Virus record (IMG/VR): IMGVR_UViG_3300031707_000018
Span: 1-57,588 of that record
Origin: a virus
Direction: 5' to 3' (one strand)
DNA: 57,588 bases
Part shown: positions 18,701 through 27,160 of the stretch, piece by piece
Numbering within the stretch: the stretch's first letter is position 1
Layout: each line of letters starts with the position of its first letter
Made by a program: the position numbers and the translations under genes
Notes under the pieces: generated by a model
Seen by the model: only the letters and a program-made list of their open reading frames with translations
The model's database searches: none
What the model was told of the DNA's origin: nothing

Positions 18701-20256
18701 CCCTTGTACGCGTAGAATTCACCACGTAGGGCTGCCGTCTTGGTGAACGGCAGGTGCTGTTTGGCGCGGAGTCCCGCGGCGCTGAGGAAGTGGCCGATTG
18801 CCTGCTTCTCCCGGATGACCCGCCCTCCACGGATGGATTCGACTGCCCGCTTCGGCTCAATGCCGGCGAACATCTGGAGTCGTTCCCACCAGGTGAGATC
18901 GGCGCGTGATTTAACCTGGCCGAGCTTGGTCCACCCCAGAGGGCCGAAGAGGTTCTTCTTCAGCCAGGCGCCTTCCGGCGTGACTCCCCACACCGGGTTC
19001 TGGGGGCTGGTGTACTCGTACTTCCTGCGGGTAGCCGCCGCATGCAGCGATTCGAGGATGTTCCTGGGATGGCCGCCGAGAGGCATCCTCGGGGAGTACT
19101 GCGGGCCGATCCCATAACGCTCACCCGCCTCAAGGGCAACTCGCTGGATCTTGTTCCACCAGCTCATGCCCGGCTGACGGAGGATGTCTCTGAAGCCTTG
19201 GCCCGGCTGAAGAGGTTGACCTAGCTGGGGAGCTCCCAGCAAGATCTCGGACAAGGGCTTGGCGATCGTGGCGCCCATGCGTATCGCAGCCGCTTTGCCC
19301 ATACCGGAGCCGAGACGCCCGATCTGGTATCCGGTGGCCAAAGGGTGCGCGCCGATGACCTTGTAGGGCATCCCCTGCCGAATGGGCGAGACGCCGAAGA
19401 TCCGGCCACCCATGTACATGGCTTCCTGCATGCCTGCAGAAGCCTTGGCGGCGAGCTCTGGAACCCCGTAGATGTTCTCCTGGGCCAGGTGGGCCAAGAC
19501 CGGGCCCCGCTTGAGCAGCTCCGTGGGAGCCAGTAGCTCGAGCGGGCGCCACATGGTGAACGGGAATCTGACCGAGCTGAGAGCCTTGGCGATGCTCTCA
19601 CCCATGGTGGGAGCTGCCGGTTCGATTGCAGCTTGGGCCAGCTGGGCAGCTGCCGCCTGGGAGTGCATTCCCAGACGGGCGGACGCGCGCTGGAAGGCGG
19701 GCATACTGGACAGGGAGGCGATCTGCTGAGGCCAAGTTGCGGGTACGGGAAGAGAATTCGGGTTCGTGGACGCGTACCGATTCAGCATGGCAGAGAGGAC
19801 TTGATCCCTATTCCCAATGTAGCCGGCCCGGGCAGAGTAGAGCTCCCGAGCTATCCGGACGTCGTGCTCGAGATCGCCGGAGAGTTCTGCTCGGGCAACA
19901 CCCTGGCGCGCTCCGGGCCCGCTGCGGGAGAGCCACTGCTGAACTTGGGTGAGCCAGCCGGAGCCGCCCTTGCGCTGGGTCAGCTGGGTCATCTGCTTCT
20001 GGATGAACTTGGTGGCGTTGCGGACTTGCTGGGGAGCGAAGTGGCGGAGACCGACGTAGGCGCCGGCAGCAAGAAGGGCGGTGTAGGCCACCCCGCGGAC
20101 GTAGGGGTAGCCCTGGGAAGCTTCGAGGTTGGATCTGTACTCCTCGCGGTCCTCAGGCCGGACGTATCCGATCTGGTCCCGTTCGGAGAGACCGCGCTCG
20201 TCGAGATCCTGTTCTCCGTAGAACGGATCCTGGCGCAACTCGTCTCTGCTGGGCAT
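15745..20256 (-). CDS. Giant tail/ejection protein (1503 aa), possible tape measure
   Basis: Starts at an ATG at 20256 that shares one base with the stop before it (TGATG). It is the first gene after the two chaperone-like genes, the position normally held by the tape-measure protein. Hydrophobic Gly/Ala segments occur at ~55-75 and in the middle (ALGGAKGGMIGLILGATAG). It lacks the long coiled coil expected of a tape measure. Residues ~1065-1150 contain FQVQEMPGVTFQLAGVK and a following basic helix, reminiscent of the SNase barrel but without its acidic residues. I call it a large internal virion protein; tape measure is inferred from position only. Confidence 0.6.
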   Translation of the reverse strand: MPSRDELRQDPFYGEQDLDERGLSERDQIGYVRPEDREEYRSNLEASQGYPYVRGVAYTALLAAGAYVGLRHFAPQQVRNATKFIQKQMTQLTQRKGGSGWLTQVQQWLSRSGPGARQGVARAELSGDLEHDVRIARELYSARAGYIGNRDQVLSAMLNRYASTNPNSLPVPATWPQQIASLSSMPAFQRASARLGMHSQAAAAQLAQAAIEPAAPTMGESIAKALSSVRFPFTMWRPLELLAPTELLKRGPVLAHLAQENIYGVPELAAKASAGMQEAMYMGGRIFGVSPIRQGMPYKVIGAHPLATGYQIGRLGSGMGKAAAIRMGATIAKPLSEILLGAPQLGQPLQPGQGFRDILRQPGMSWWNKIQRVALEAGERYGIGPQYSPRMPLGGHPRNILESLHAAATRRKYEYTSPQNPVWGVTPEGAWLKKNLFGPLGWTKLGQVKSRADLTWWERLQMFAGIEPKRAVESIRGGRVIREKQAIGHFLSAAGLRAKQHLPFTKTAALRGEFYAYKGARQGLSDWVNYHINRPGWLLQELTGLGLKQGKTPLESLWKIGTRVAAPAYFGWQALQYADYKSRSYFGYGPISGPAVLYTKMRSTAQEILDSVGITNKARELEEKYPGLVDSPLSRGFQAVAFPLGGAHIGRALGGAKGGMIGLILGATAGFLGATGVTKPAEELRQIYQGEKEVPVHADRWWALGRQPFGGSRIKYWKKHWLAEYMSDYRDTAIYGNRKEAWRGSWLPTPENWFLLKNLYDPYYVENLHYYDRPYPTTSPMFEDVPLVGGVLGATVGRLLKPTMYRPVEMPNNYGLPHAAIAGNAQADALGMSPYMVQQAPPMTKWRLSQMTGETLHRLFEWTGLPGFAAGAMKETITGQPGWFERDTLLAASGMMTSTERSYYEKNLGGLLGMTEFIRRFIPRGRRNAIYNPIENVAPDWLPGHRSVFPGDRTGYLDFHSGDPYTALEKGEARLPGPGYESLHDLHSLEAGVYDDFDKFKILSDIAPFSDAFKYYKRTIEGQIQQGELSKQDLSRYYQTIDNLDERIESRISTYSNRFSTGAFASDTVTIERLLSGTQFQVQEMPGVTFQLAGVKDRVADMDSTQLGQFNRLKNRMSQMVGEQIEMTWGGSGVITPAIIGSVNREAIASGLEADRLNGLGYQAKYGVGGAPAAYEKLIHTELPAPLDYFRTKWLGTRSPVEEYEQFQVYGTANTNWSHPFKNYILPWYHSWTHTPTAESYRARQITGYMDRLQYLKYQQLASMAEQGGNAGLAMQLRHDARHSLEALQPSEADYWKNIYSALPPAERPYFNAFAGTTGEEEQERIIEAVPEYMRHHYIGLWKRKMPGGEFNSPILQRYADEAETASKIPVDVRVAEFFGQYPTPPKDWMGWHPGVDLESITIRTAQSEGLDIHQLGYWESQALQAEKTFPELEGPEIERDPSLDRRDNLMSDMARMGYTNIRETPNFSDDGNVRVEVKRSRRSYLERSRSPFNAASHTGGEW

Positions 20257-20999
20257 CAGCTCCCCGACCGCAACTGTCTCAGGTTGAACTCACCCGCTGG
20301 TTGAGACCTCTCGAAGGCCTTGTAGTCCTTGAGGTCCTCATTCCAGCTGAAGGTTCCCTTCTTCGGCGCTTCGGTCGGCGCAGCTGGCGCTTGGGCTTGG
20401 CCTGGCTTGGGCTTCTTCTCCTTGATCGGCTCTGCTCCCTGGAGGACCCTGGCCAGAGCAATATGGTAGATCAGCTTCTCAGGCTGCCAACCATTCACGT
20501 CGTCCGGCAGCAAGCCCGGGAAGGTCTTGAGGAGGAGCAGGAGATTCTCCTGCTCCGGCGCCCTGGCGACTCTGTCGAACAGGGCCAACTTATCCTCGAA
20601 GACCCTGGAATCCCTGAAGCCGGACGCGACCCAAATCGCCTGGTAGAGCGAGGTGAACTCGCTCATCGGCATCTTCTCCGGCAGCTCCTTCGGGTACAGC
20701 AGGCAGTCCTTGACGAACTGGTCCACTGCCAGAGCCGGCGCCGATGGCATGTTCAGATCATGCTGGATGGCATCCTCACGGGTCGGGGACCGGAAGGCAT
20801 ACTCCTTGTCCCCAACCTGGACGAGCCACAACTCGCTCCACTGCTTCCGCCAGATCGGAATCTGCTCCAGGACCTTGGCCGGCAGACGCAACCCGACGTT
20901 CGACTTCTCGAGCGCCACGCGCGCCAGCTCAGGCGGTTCCCAGGGCCCTCGAGGAGCCGGCTCCAGAGGATTCTGGAACCGGCCCGCTCGAGAGTTCAT
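20256..20999 (-). CDS. Tail assembly chaperone-like protein 2
   Basis: 247 residues from the ATG at 20999, chosen because AGG lies five bases upstream; a GTG at 21005 in the same frame is also possible. The core (EYAFRSPTREDAIQHDL, then VKDCLLYPKELPEKMP, then LYQAIWVASGF) repeats the pattern of the preceding 154-residue gene: an R-x2-R-E segment, a Cys-Leu-x-Pro-type segment and a terminal SGF helix. The last ~60 residues are Lys/Pro/Ala-rich and disordered. Position before the first giant tail gene is that of tail assembly chaperones. Assignment is by synteny and internal similarity. Confidence 0.55.
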   Translation of the reverse strand: MNSRAGRFQNPLEPAPRGPWEPPELARVALEKSNVGLRLPAKVLEQIPIWRKQWSELWLVQVGDKEYAFRSPTREDAIQHDLNMPSAPALAVDQFVKDCLLYPKELPEKMPMSEFTSLYQAIWVASGFRDSRVFEDKLALFDRVARAPEQENLLLLLKTFPGLLPDDVNGWQPEKLIYHIALARVLQGAEPIKEKKPKPGQAQAPAAPTEAPKKGTFSWNEDLKDYKAFERSQPAGEFNLRQLRSGS

Positions 21000-21006
21000 G
21001 TCCACC

Positions 21007-21471
21007 TCACAGGCGGATGGGCACCGCGTCTTCGGCCCCGAAGCCGCTCGCAGTCAGGATGAGATCGGCGAGAGTCGTCGGCAGACCGGCGGGCAGCTCG
21101 ACCCAGGCCAGCTGCTCGGTCTTCGGGTGAAGCGTGCATTTGGACGCCACCATCTCGTCGTTCTTGATCTTGTCCTGACCCTGCTGCATGAGGGCGATGT
21201 ACTCGCCGCGGTTCATGCCGCGGTAGATGTAGAGAGTGCCGAGGACGTGGATGGACTCCACGCGGGGGAACTGCGCCTTCCATCTCTCCACCATCTCCGG
21301 AAGCTCCTTGTTGAGCGACCGGAGATATTCGACCCGCTTGCCCCTGGCTTCCTCGCGGAGGCGCTGGATCTCGCTGCGGTCGTCGGCTTCCCCCCGCTTG
21401 GAAGGATCCTCCTTCTTGGCGGGGGCCTCTCCTGGCTGTGCTCTGAGGTGTTCTGCGTCTGCTGGGTTCAT
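21007..21471 (-). CDS. Tail assembly chaperone-like protein 1
   Basis: 154 residues, ATG at 21471 with AGGAGG six bases upstream. The first 50 residues are highly charged. The core (LYIYRGMNRGEYIAL, then MVASKCTLHPKTEQ, then LADLILTASGFG) matches the pattern of the following 247-residue protein and of tail assembly chaperones that hold the tape measure during tail assembly. Two separate complete genes are seen here, so no -1 frameshift fusion is needed to explain them. Confidence 0.55.
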   Translation of the reverse strand: MNPADAEHLRAQPGEAPAKKEDPSKRGEADDRSEIQRLREEARGKRVEYLRSLNKELPEMVERWKAQFPRVESIHVLGTLYIYRGMNRGEYIALMQQGQDKIKNDEMVASKCTLHPKTEQLAWVELPAGLPTTLADLILTASGFGAEDAVPIRL

Positions 21472-21498
21472 GAGGAACCTCCTAGAAGAATCACGGCC

Positions 21499-22260
21499 CT
21501 AATGGGCGCCTACTAAGGCACCCCCTGCAGGGGGTACCGACTTAGCTGGGTCTCCTGCTCGGACTTCCTTCGCGAGGAACCTGTAGACCTCGCGGATGAC
21601 ACGTCCTCCGTCGGGGACCTCGATCTCTGCCTGGACCATCTCGCTGACGAGGTGCACGTCCAGGATGTATCTTGTCAGGGCCGGATCTGGGTGGTCCGTA
21701 TCCGTGCCCCAGACCATCATAATGTCGAAGCCCTGGGTGAACAAGCCTGGACGGTCATAAGCCTCCTCGAACCTTCGCTGGGTATTCTGAGCTGGTCTTA
21801 CAACATCCGGATATGCAGGCTTCCGATCCCACCATTGGTTCTTGTACTTCTCGAACTCGTTCTCCCGGGACTTGGATTGCGACTGGGCAATGGCTGACAG
21901 TCGGACCAGCTGGTCGGCCACGCTCATGTTCAGTACTTCCTCAAAGTTGGGGGAGAGCGTGCGGAAGCCAGCTTCTGGACTCGACAGGTAGTCGAAGTCC
22001 TTACGGCGGCCCAACTCCTGTTCGATCACACCACGTAGGTAGCCATTGAACCTGAAGTTGATGGCCAGCTCGCCGTTGACGATCGTCTGGCCGGTGGCTA
22101 CAGCTCGGAGGACCCTGTCGAAGTACCCGAATTTGGGATACTTGGGGTCGGAGACGATGTAGGAGACGGAGCAGGCGTCGTCAATCCATACGCCGCTGAC
22201 GTAGAGCCGCACTTGCGCCGGGCTCCAGTAGTTCTGCAGGGATGAATCTGGGTACTTCAT
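21499..22260 (-). CDS. Tail tube-fold-like protein, putative tail terminator/initiator
   Basis: 253 residues, ATG at 22260 overlapping the previous stop by 4 nt. The order of elements follows the tube protein downstream of the sheath: an SVSYIVSDPKYPKFGY strand pair, a VNGELAINF strand, an FDIMMVW strand and a C-terminal VIREVYRFLAKEV strand. It lacks the GSGISIDDI loop. I infer a divergent tube-fold protein, possibly at the distal or proximal end of the tube, since it lies between the tube genes and the chaperones. Structure prediction is needed to confirm the fold. Confidence 0.5.
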   Translation of the reverse strand: MKYPDSSLQNYWSPAQVRLYVSGVWIDDACSVSYIVSDPKYPKFGYFDRVLRAVATGQTIVNGELAINFRFNGYLRGVIEQELGRRKDFDYLSSPEAGFRTLSPNFEEVLNMSVADQLVRLSAIAQSQSKSRENEFEKYKNQWWDRKPAYPDVVRPAQNTQRRFEEAYDRPGLFTQGFDIMMVWGTDTDHPDPALTRYILDVHLVSEMVQAEIEVPDGGRVIREVYRFLAKEVRAGDPAKSVPPAGGALVGAH

Positions 22261-23003
22261 CCGCGACTCTTCCAGATCTCGGGTTCTGGGAAGCCACCAG
22301 GCCTAGCCATATCACTGGCTCGAATGATACCTTTGCTGGACATGCTACTCATGGCAATGTCCAGAGTTGTTCTCCAACCCGATGGGCTGACAAATGGGCT
22401 GACATACTTGGCCACATAAGTGTATGTCGCCTCGAGAAGGAGATCGTCCACACTGAAGGTCTGGCCCATGTTGGTGATGGTGCACTCGGCAATCACCAGA
22501 CCTGCGGCGAGGCCCATCTCGTTCACGCCGTTCAGGATGATGTGGAATGATGGGATCACGTCTACAAACATAGGGCTGAAGCCTGGAGATTCCTTGGTGT
22601 TCTCCTGGTACAGGTCAACGAAGACGTCCTTGTCCAGCAGGGTGAAGATCATGGACCCTGCGATGGTCCGGACTCCACGGACGTAGTCACGGACGGAGGA
22701 GACACCAAGGCTGCGGACGGGCCCAGCTGGCCGCTCGGAGGAGATCGTCACCGTCTGCAGCTCGGACCAGACTCGGTAGCTACCGGTGGGATTGCTGGGA
22801 GAGGGAGGAATCCAGACGGCGGCTTTGATGTCGACGCCACTGAAGGAGTTGTATTCGAGGTAGGACCGGCCGTTGCCCAGGGTCCACTGCTCGAACTCCT
22901 TCTGCATGTTCGGGTAGGTATTGGGAAGCGCGCTACCGGCCGTTCCGTTCAGGCCGAAGCCGGACTGATCACCGAATGGCTCTGTGCTGGTCTTGAAGGT
23001 CAT
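22257..23003 (-). CDS. Tail tube paralogue
   Basis: 248 residues, ATG at 23003. It follows the tube gene and shares its plan: FSGVDIKAAVW at residues ~50-60, an IAGSMIF strand, an FHIILNGVNEMG helix-strand and FSVDDLLLEATYTYVAK in place of the GSGISIDDI...DEN loop. Contractile and long-tailed phages often have extra tube-fold proteins that start or cap the tube. Here the paralogue lies next to the main tube gene, separated from it by a strong hairpin (23013-23048) that may lower its expression. Confidence 0.6.
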   Translation of the reverse strand: MTFKTSTEPFGDQSGFGLNGTAGSALPNTYPNMQKEFEQWTLGNGRSYLEYNSFSGVDIKAAVWIPPSPSNPTGSYRVWSELQTVTISSERPAGPVRSLGVSSVRDYVRGVRTIAGSMIFTLLDKDVFVDLYQENTKESPGFSPMFVDVIPSFHIILNGVNEMGLAAGLVIAECTITNMGQTFSVDDLLLEATYTYVAKYVSPFVSPSGWRTTLDIAMSSMSSKGIIRASDMARPGGFPEPEIWKSRG

Positions 23004-23012
23004 GAGAAGGAT

Positions 23013-23048
23013 CTATGGGGCCCCCCAGTTGCCCAGGGGGCCCCATAG
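23013..23048 (-). terminator. Strong hairpin after the tail tube gene
   Basis: A perfect 13-bp inverted repeat (CTATGGGGCCCCC and its complement) with a 10-nt loop, in the 53-nt gap between the tube gene stop and the next start. The bases after it on the minus strand are ATCCTTC, a weak U-run. It probably acts as a partial terminator or an mRNA 3'-end stabiliser that favours tube protein over the genes beyond. Confidence 0.6.
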
Positions 23049-23056
23049 CCAGATGG

Positions 23057-23749
23057 TTAGACGAACGACGAAGGCGCACCGATGTTGCTCGGGGCCTTCT
23101 CCGGATCCGCCCAACCGAGCGACTGCCACGGGATGATGTCCGTGGCCACGAACGTCATGTTCTCGTCCGTCGTGATGTCGTCGATCGAGATACCGGACCC
23201 GGCGTTGAGGATCTCGACTCCGCGGATCACCATCCGAGCCGCGTGCCCGTACTCGTTGAGGGCCGTCAGGACGATGTCGAACGGCGGGATCTGGTCGTGG
23301 TACCACGCCCTGGACTGCTTCACGACTCCTTCCCGGTAATCCGCCACCTCGCCCAACCCAGGACCGGCCTCGAGGGACATGGGCTTGTAGTCGCCCACGC
23401 CGTTCATTCCAGCGTTGAGGCTTCGCCCGCCCCCGTCCTTCAGGAAGGAGCCGTCCATGGTGTCGGACCAGAAGTTCGCCTTCGAGCCCATGGCTTCGAG
23501 CAGGTTGGACCTGTCGAAGACCAAGAAGATCAACGAGCCGGCGATCCCGCGCTTCCCCCTGGAGAACGCGCGAGGATCGGGGGAGCCCATCGTGTACAGC
23601 GGCGCCTTCTCCCTGGTCACCGTGTAGGAGACGCCCTGCAGTTCTCCGATGCGATTCCCCGAGAACACAGCCTGGATGTCGACCCCGGAGAAGCTGTTGT
23701 ACGTCCGGCTGAGCCGGGCGACCGATGCTGCCATTCCAGGAGTCGGCAT
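23057..23749 (-). CDS. Major tail tube protein
   Basis: 230 residues, ATG at 23749 with GGAGGT just upstream, 44 nt after the sheath stop. Position directly after the sheath is diagnostic of the tube in myophages. Visible elements are YNSFSGVDIQAVF near the N-terminus, LQGVSYTVTREKAPLY, IAGSLIFLVFD, ALNEYGHAARMVI and the GSGISIDDI loop followed by DENMTF near the C-terminus. The last motif recurs in two genes far outside this cassette (49.7 and 53.3 kb). Tube subunits stack as hexameric rings around the DNA channel. Confidence 0.75.
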   Translation of the reverse strand: MPTPGMAASVARLSRTYNSFSGVDIQAVFSGNRIGELQGVSYTVTREKAPLYTMGSPDPRAFSRGKRGIAGSLIFLVFDRSNLLEAMGSKANFWSDTMDGSFLKDGGGRSLNAGMNGVGDYKPMSLEAGPGLGEVADYREGVVKQSRAWYHDQIPPFDIVLTALNEYGHAARMVIRGVEILNAGSGISIDDITTDENMTFVATDIIPWQSLGWADPEKAPSNIGAPSSFV

Positions 23750-23793
23750 TGTCCACCTCCAAGACTTCGGGTTCGACGGTCACACCACGTTGG

Positions 23794-25170
23794 TTAGGCC
23801 GCCGAGAGTCCGATGCGAATCGTGATGGTCTGGATCTCGAACGCACAGACGATGGTGAGGTCGACCACGATCTGGCCGAGCACCCTCATCGTCGGCGTGG
23901 AGATCACGCTGTAACGGAAGCCCTCGAGAGCGCCCCGCTCCTGCATCTTGCCGAGAGCCGAGTCGATCGCGTTCTCGAGCGCCGAGCGGTTCACACCGTT
24001 GTTCGGCAGCCCGATGAACGGGCCCGCTGCGATGCGGACGACGTTGATCGCATCCTGGGTGATGCGGACAGTTGTGTCCCGGACGAAGTCGGACCGGTGG
24101 TAGTCGTCGACGTTGTGGGCTCCCGTGACGCCCGACACCACCACGAAGCCGGTCGGCTTGGACCAGAACGAGACGAACCGGTACCGCGACAGGTCGTTGG
24201 CCTGGCTGGCGGACAGGTTCCTGAGCATCTCGCCACCGGCGAGCACCCTGTTGGTGAACGCGATCTCCGGCGGCAGCGTGGAGATGAGACCGGCCAGAAG
24301 CGCGTCACCGTTGACGTTGTAGTACCCCTCCACGGGGTTGATGCGCTTGGCGGCCTCGTTGCGGACGCGGACCCATCCCGCGACCACGCGGATGTAGCCC
24401 CCGATGTCGATCGGGTGCCCCTTGGCGTCCTTGCGGACGTTGCTGGCGTTCCACGGCGGGCTCCCGACCGGGATGGTCTCGTCGACCGTGGCGAGGAACG
24501 CGTAGTTGTCCGGGATCCCGTCCAGGTCCCCGTCCGTGACTCCGTCGTAGATGACGAAGTTCGTGCCGAGGAGGGCGGTCGTGTCGAAGGCCTTGAGGGC
24601 GTTGACCCACTGGGACTGAAGCGCCAGGCTGGGAATCCCCGTCCCGGCCACCGCGGCTGACGGCGGCTGGACCCCGATGACCCCGATCGCGCTGTTGTAC
24701 TCCTTGGTGCTCTGGTAGCAGAAGTTGGCCAGCTGCCAACCGAAGTTCTGCGTGCTGAGCAGCCCCGTCATGTCGATGGGTCCCCCGACAGGGAGGATGA
24801 TGTCGACGTCATGGTGGAGCAGGAGCTCGTAGGCGCGCGCCATCATGGCGAAGCGCTGGGAAGGGGTCACGGTGTCTCCGGAGTACCGGTTCCCCGACCC
24901 GTCCGAGAGCACGAACACCTCGAGGTTCCGACCCTGGCCCGCCATGAGCTCTTCCAACTTCTTGGTCAGCTCGGAAGGCGTACCGTCGGCCTTGTCGAAG
25001 GCGTACACGTCCTCGAACCTGGTCAGGATGTACGGATCCTCCAGGGGCACGTTCGGGTTGTCCGTGAAGCCGATGACCGTCACCTTGGGGCCCAGGATGG
25101 GGGGCGTGATCCGGGTGCCGAAGTCCTGGACCTCGGTGCGAACCCCCGGAATGGAAGTGTAGTCCGGCAT
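23794..25170 (-). CDS. Tail sheath protein
   Basis: 458 residues. I place the start at the ATG at 25170 (MPDYTSIPGVRTE) behind GGGAGG. An in-frame upstream extension overlaps the neighbour and lacks its own ribosome site. The N-terminus (IPGVRTEVQDFGTRITPP), the early FTDNPNVPLEDPYIL element, the middle AFTNRVLAGGEML and the C-terminal beta domain fit the contractile sheath family. It lies just before the tube gene. The sheath contracts to drive the tube through the cell envelope. This gene establishes the myovirus morphology. Confidence 0.85.
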   Translation of the reverse strand: MPDYTSIPGVRTEVQDFGTRITPPILGPKVTVIGFTDNPNVPLEDPYILTRFEDVYAFDKADGTPSELTKKLEELMAGQGRNLEVFVLSDGSGNRYSGDTVTPSQRFAMMARAYELLLHHDVDIILPVGGPIDMTGLLSTQNFGWQLANFCYQSTKEYNSAIGVIGVQPPSAAVAGTGIPSLALQSQWVNALKAFDTTALLGTNFVIYDGVTDGDLDGIPDNYAFLATVDETIPVGSPPWNASNVRKDAKGHPIDIGGYIRVVAGWVRVRNEAAKRINPVEGYYNVNGDALLAGLISTLPPEIAFTNRVLAGGEMLRNLSASQANDLSRYRFVSFWSKPTGFVVVSGVTGAHNVDDYHRSDFVRDTTVRITQDAINVVRIAAGPFIGLPNNGVNRSALENAIDSALGKMQERGALEGFRYSVISTPTMRVLGQIVVDLTIVCAFEIQTITIRIGLSAA

Positions 25171-25171
25171 T

Positions 25172-26227
25172 CTAGCCTCCCATCGAACTGTAGAGTCCAA
25201 GGTCGTTGATCACAATGCCGATCTGTCCGGTAGGCACTGGGCATCCGCTCGGTGCCACCAGCTCCTGAGGAGCGCCGATACTTACGAGGATGTCGATCTG
25301 CTGGATCCTCCGAACCCGAGCCATCGAGATCCTCTCGGTCCGGACGTAGAACGTAAACGGTCGGTGGACCATGTCGTTCTTCATCCGTCCCACTGGTTCG
25401 TCTGCTGTGCCCTGCCACTCCAGGATCTGCTGAATCCCATTCCACAAGAACACCCAGCGGTACCTTCCCATGAAGTCTTGGAACCACTTCACCAAGCCTG
25501 GGTCACCCGACCCATCCAGCTTGGATTCCCCGTCCAGCCGAGTATTGGTCCGGCCGAACAGGTCGAACTGAATCAGGTGGTCGAACCACCAGCCCTTCGT
25601 GTCCACCGCCACGCCCGGATCGACCAGGTCGTCAAGGTTCGTCTCCCGGATGAGCGGCAGCGCCTGTCTCTCCCGGTCGAACGGCCTCTTCCCAACGGTT
25701 CCTGGCTCCACCCGGGTCTGTGACCACTCGATGGTGTCGTTGAACGGGGCCGGCTGATCCGTCAGTTCCGTGGTCCCTTCGTACTTCGCGGTGGATACCT
25801 CCGATCGCGGGTGCGCGTGAGAGAACACGACCTGGTTCTTGGCATCGAGTCGGAGTCTGTCCGTCTCTCGGGGAGTAGTGCCCCCGCTTAGGAGGACCTG
25901 CCCGAGGAACGAGCCATCTTCCTCATCGACTAGCTCCTTGATCGTGTAGACGTCTCCCGTTGTCTTATTGTACACCGTATCACCCTGCGAGAGATAGCGT
26001 GCGAATTGCAGCCACCCACGGAAGGGTTGGTACGGGTGCTTCACCCAGTATCCTTGGTACGACTGTAGTGCCTCGTTCATCATGGCCGCCAGATCCGTGA
26101 TCCTGGCGCCACGATCCCTACGCTGCCGGTACGGCTGGCCTGTCTTCGGGTTGACCGAGACCGCCAGCTCCTTGTAGCCGGGCAGGTAGACTTCGTCCCA
26201 CACTTCCAGCGTGCCGTCGGGTCTCAT
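25172..26227 (-). CDS. Neck/tail-completion protein of unknown family
   Basis: 351 residues. The ATG at 26227 overlaps the previous stop by 4 nt (ATGA), so I prefer it to an earlier in-frame start. Features are an N-terminal MRPDGTLEVWDEVYLPGY, a central aromatic region (WWFDHLIQFDLFGRTNTR) and a C-terminal strand pattern ending in IGIVINDLGLYSSMGG. The gene stands between the neck proteins and the sheath, where head-tail joining and tail terminator proteins are encoded. No firm family match is claimed. Confidence 0.6.
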   Translation of the reverse strand: MRPDGTLEVWDEVYLPGYKELAVSVNPKTGQPYRQRRDRGARITDLAAMMNEALQSYQGYWVKHPYQPFRGWLQFARYLSQGDTVYNKTTGDVYTIKELVDEEDGSFLGQVLLSGGTTPRETDRLRLDAKNQVVFSHAHPRSEVSTAKYEGTTELTDQPAPFNDTIEWSQTRVEPGTVGKRPFDRERQALPLIRETNLDDLVDPGVAVDTKGWWFDHLIQFDLFGRTNTRLDGESKLDGSGDPGLVKWFQDFMGRYRWVFLWNGIQQILEWQGTADEPVGRMKNDMVHRPFTFYVRTERISMARVRRIQQIDILVSIGAPQELVAPSGCPVPTGQIGIVINDLGLYSSMGG

Positions 26228-26826
26228 TCCTTGCCTGTAGCTCCCTCTTTGACCCAGCAAGCCCAGTACTCGATTCTACCATTCCGATCCCGGAATGGGT
26301 GGACCTGCCCGATGTTCCAGATCTTCTCGATGTTGTAGGCTTTGACCGGAAGCCGGGTCTCCTCGTTCGTCGTGACCTCGATGATGAGATCCCGCTTGCT
26401 GGGGCCGGGCTCCACATCGTGGCCGAACCAGAAGATGTAATCGCCAACGCCTACGATTCCGATCGCGGTTCTGTCCTCAAGTTCAGCTGCCACAGCCGGC
26501 CGCGTGACCGGAGCGAAGCGAGCCAGATGCAGCTCGTCCTTGTACTGCCAGCCGGTGCCTGTACAGTTGGGGCAGTCCTGATCAGATTCCTTGGTTGCGT
26601 CATTCCAGCAGCCACACCTGCGATACTGGGTCCGGCGGAGGAAGACGTACCGGCCGCGGAGCTGTAGAATCCCCGCGATCTCCTCGCGGAGATTGATGTC
26701 GCCGGCCCAGTCCGGGCCCTCACGGTACAACGTGCGGAAGCCAGCGTCACTGGTCTGCCGCGTGTCCACCGCGGATGGGGGCCGCTGGACGTTCCAGCGC
26801 TCAGGCTTAATGGGGTCGCCTATCAC
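26224..26826 (-). CDS. Neck protein with DnaJ-like zinc motif
   Basis: About 200 residues from the GTG at 26826, which overlaps the upstream TGA (GTGA) and has AAGG seven bases before it. A longer in-frame reading to 26916 would overlap the neighbour by 94 nt. Residues ~70-95 contain RRCGCWND and, after 11 residues, CPNCTGTGW, a CxxCxGxG half-site like the DnaJ zinc finger, probably binding one zinc. The rest is strand-rich. The position in the connector block suggests a head-tail joining protein, with the zinc site serving structure. Confidence 0.6.
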   Translation of the reverse strand: MIGDPIKPERWNVQRPPSAVDTRQTSDAGFRTLYREGPDWAGDINLREEIAGILQLRGRYVFLRRTQYRRCGCWNDATKESDQDCPNCTGTGWQYKDELHLARFAPVTRPAVAAELEDRTAIGIVGVGDYIFWFGHDVEPGPSKRDLIIEVTTNEETRLPVKAYNIEKIWNIGQVHPFRDRNGRIEYWACWVKEGATGKE

Positions 26827-27149
26827 TCGAAGCCCTTGTTGTGGACCAAGTTCTTCAGGTCGGAGAGGTTGTTCAGCAGCAACCTCGGATCGACCGCGAG
26901 TCCACCGTTCAGCCACTTCTTCAGGTCTTCACGGACCCTGTTGTGCTCGAACACGAAGACCACCCGCTTGGCCTTCTTGTCCCTCTTCTCACCCAGGTCC
27001 AGACATTTGTGACCGAGCGTGATGAGCACTGTGGCCATCTCGATGTCGGATGTCCGGTAGGAGCAGTCCTTCACCGGCACCGGAGGCACAATCTTGGCGC
27101 CTCCTGAATCGAGAATCTCTACCCCTTGCAGGGGCGCCTGATCTGACAT
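26823..27149 (-). CDS. Small neck-region protein
   Basis: 108 residues, ATG at 27149 with AGGAG eight bases upstream. An in-frame GTG at 27173 overlaps the previous gene and is less likely. The protein has a short N-terminal strand part (PLQGVEILDSGGAKIVPP) and a basic helical part (KRDKKAKRVVFVFE, then LKKWLNGGLAVD). No known family recognised. It belongs to the connector/neck operon. Confidence 0.55.
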   Translation of the reverse strand: MSDQAPLQGVEILDSGGAKIVPPVPVKDCSYRTSDIEMATVLITLGHKCLDLGEKRDKKAKRVVFVFEHNRVREDLKKWLNGGLAVDPRLLLNNLSDLKNLVHNKGFE

Positions 27150-27160
27150 GATGATCTCTC

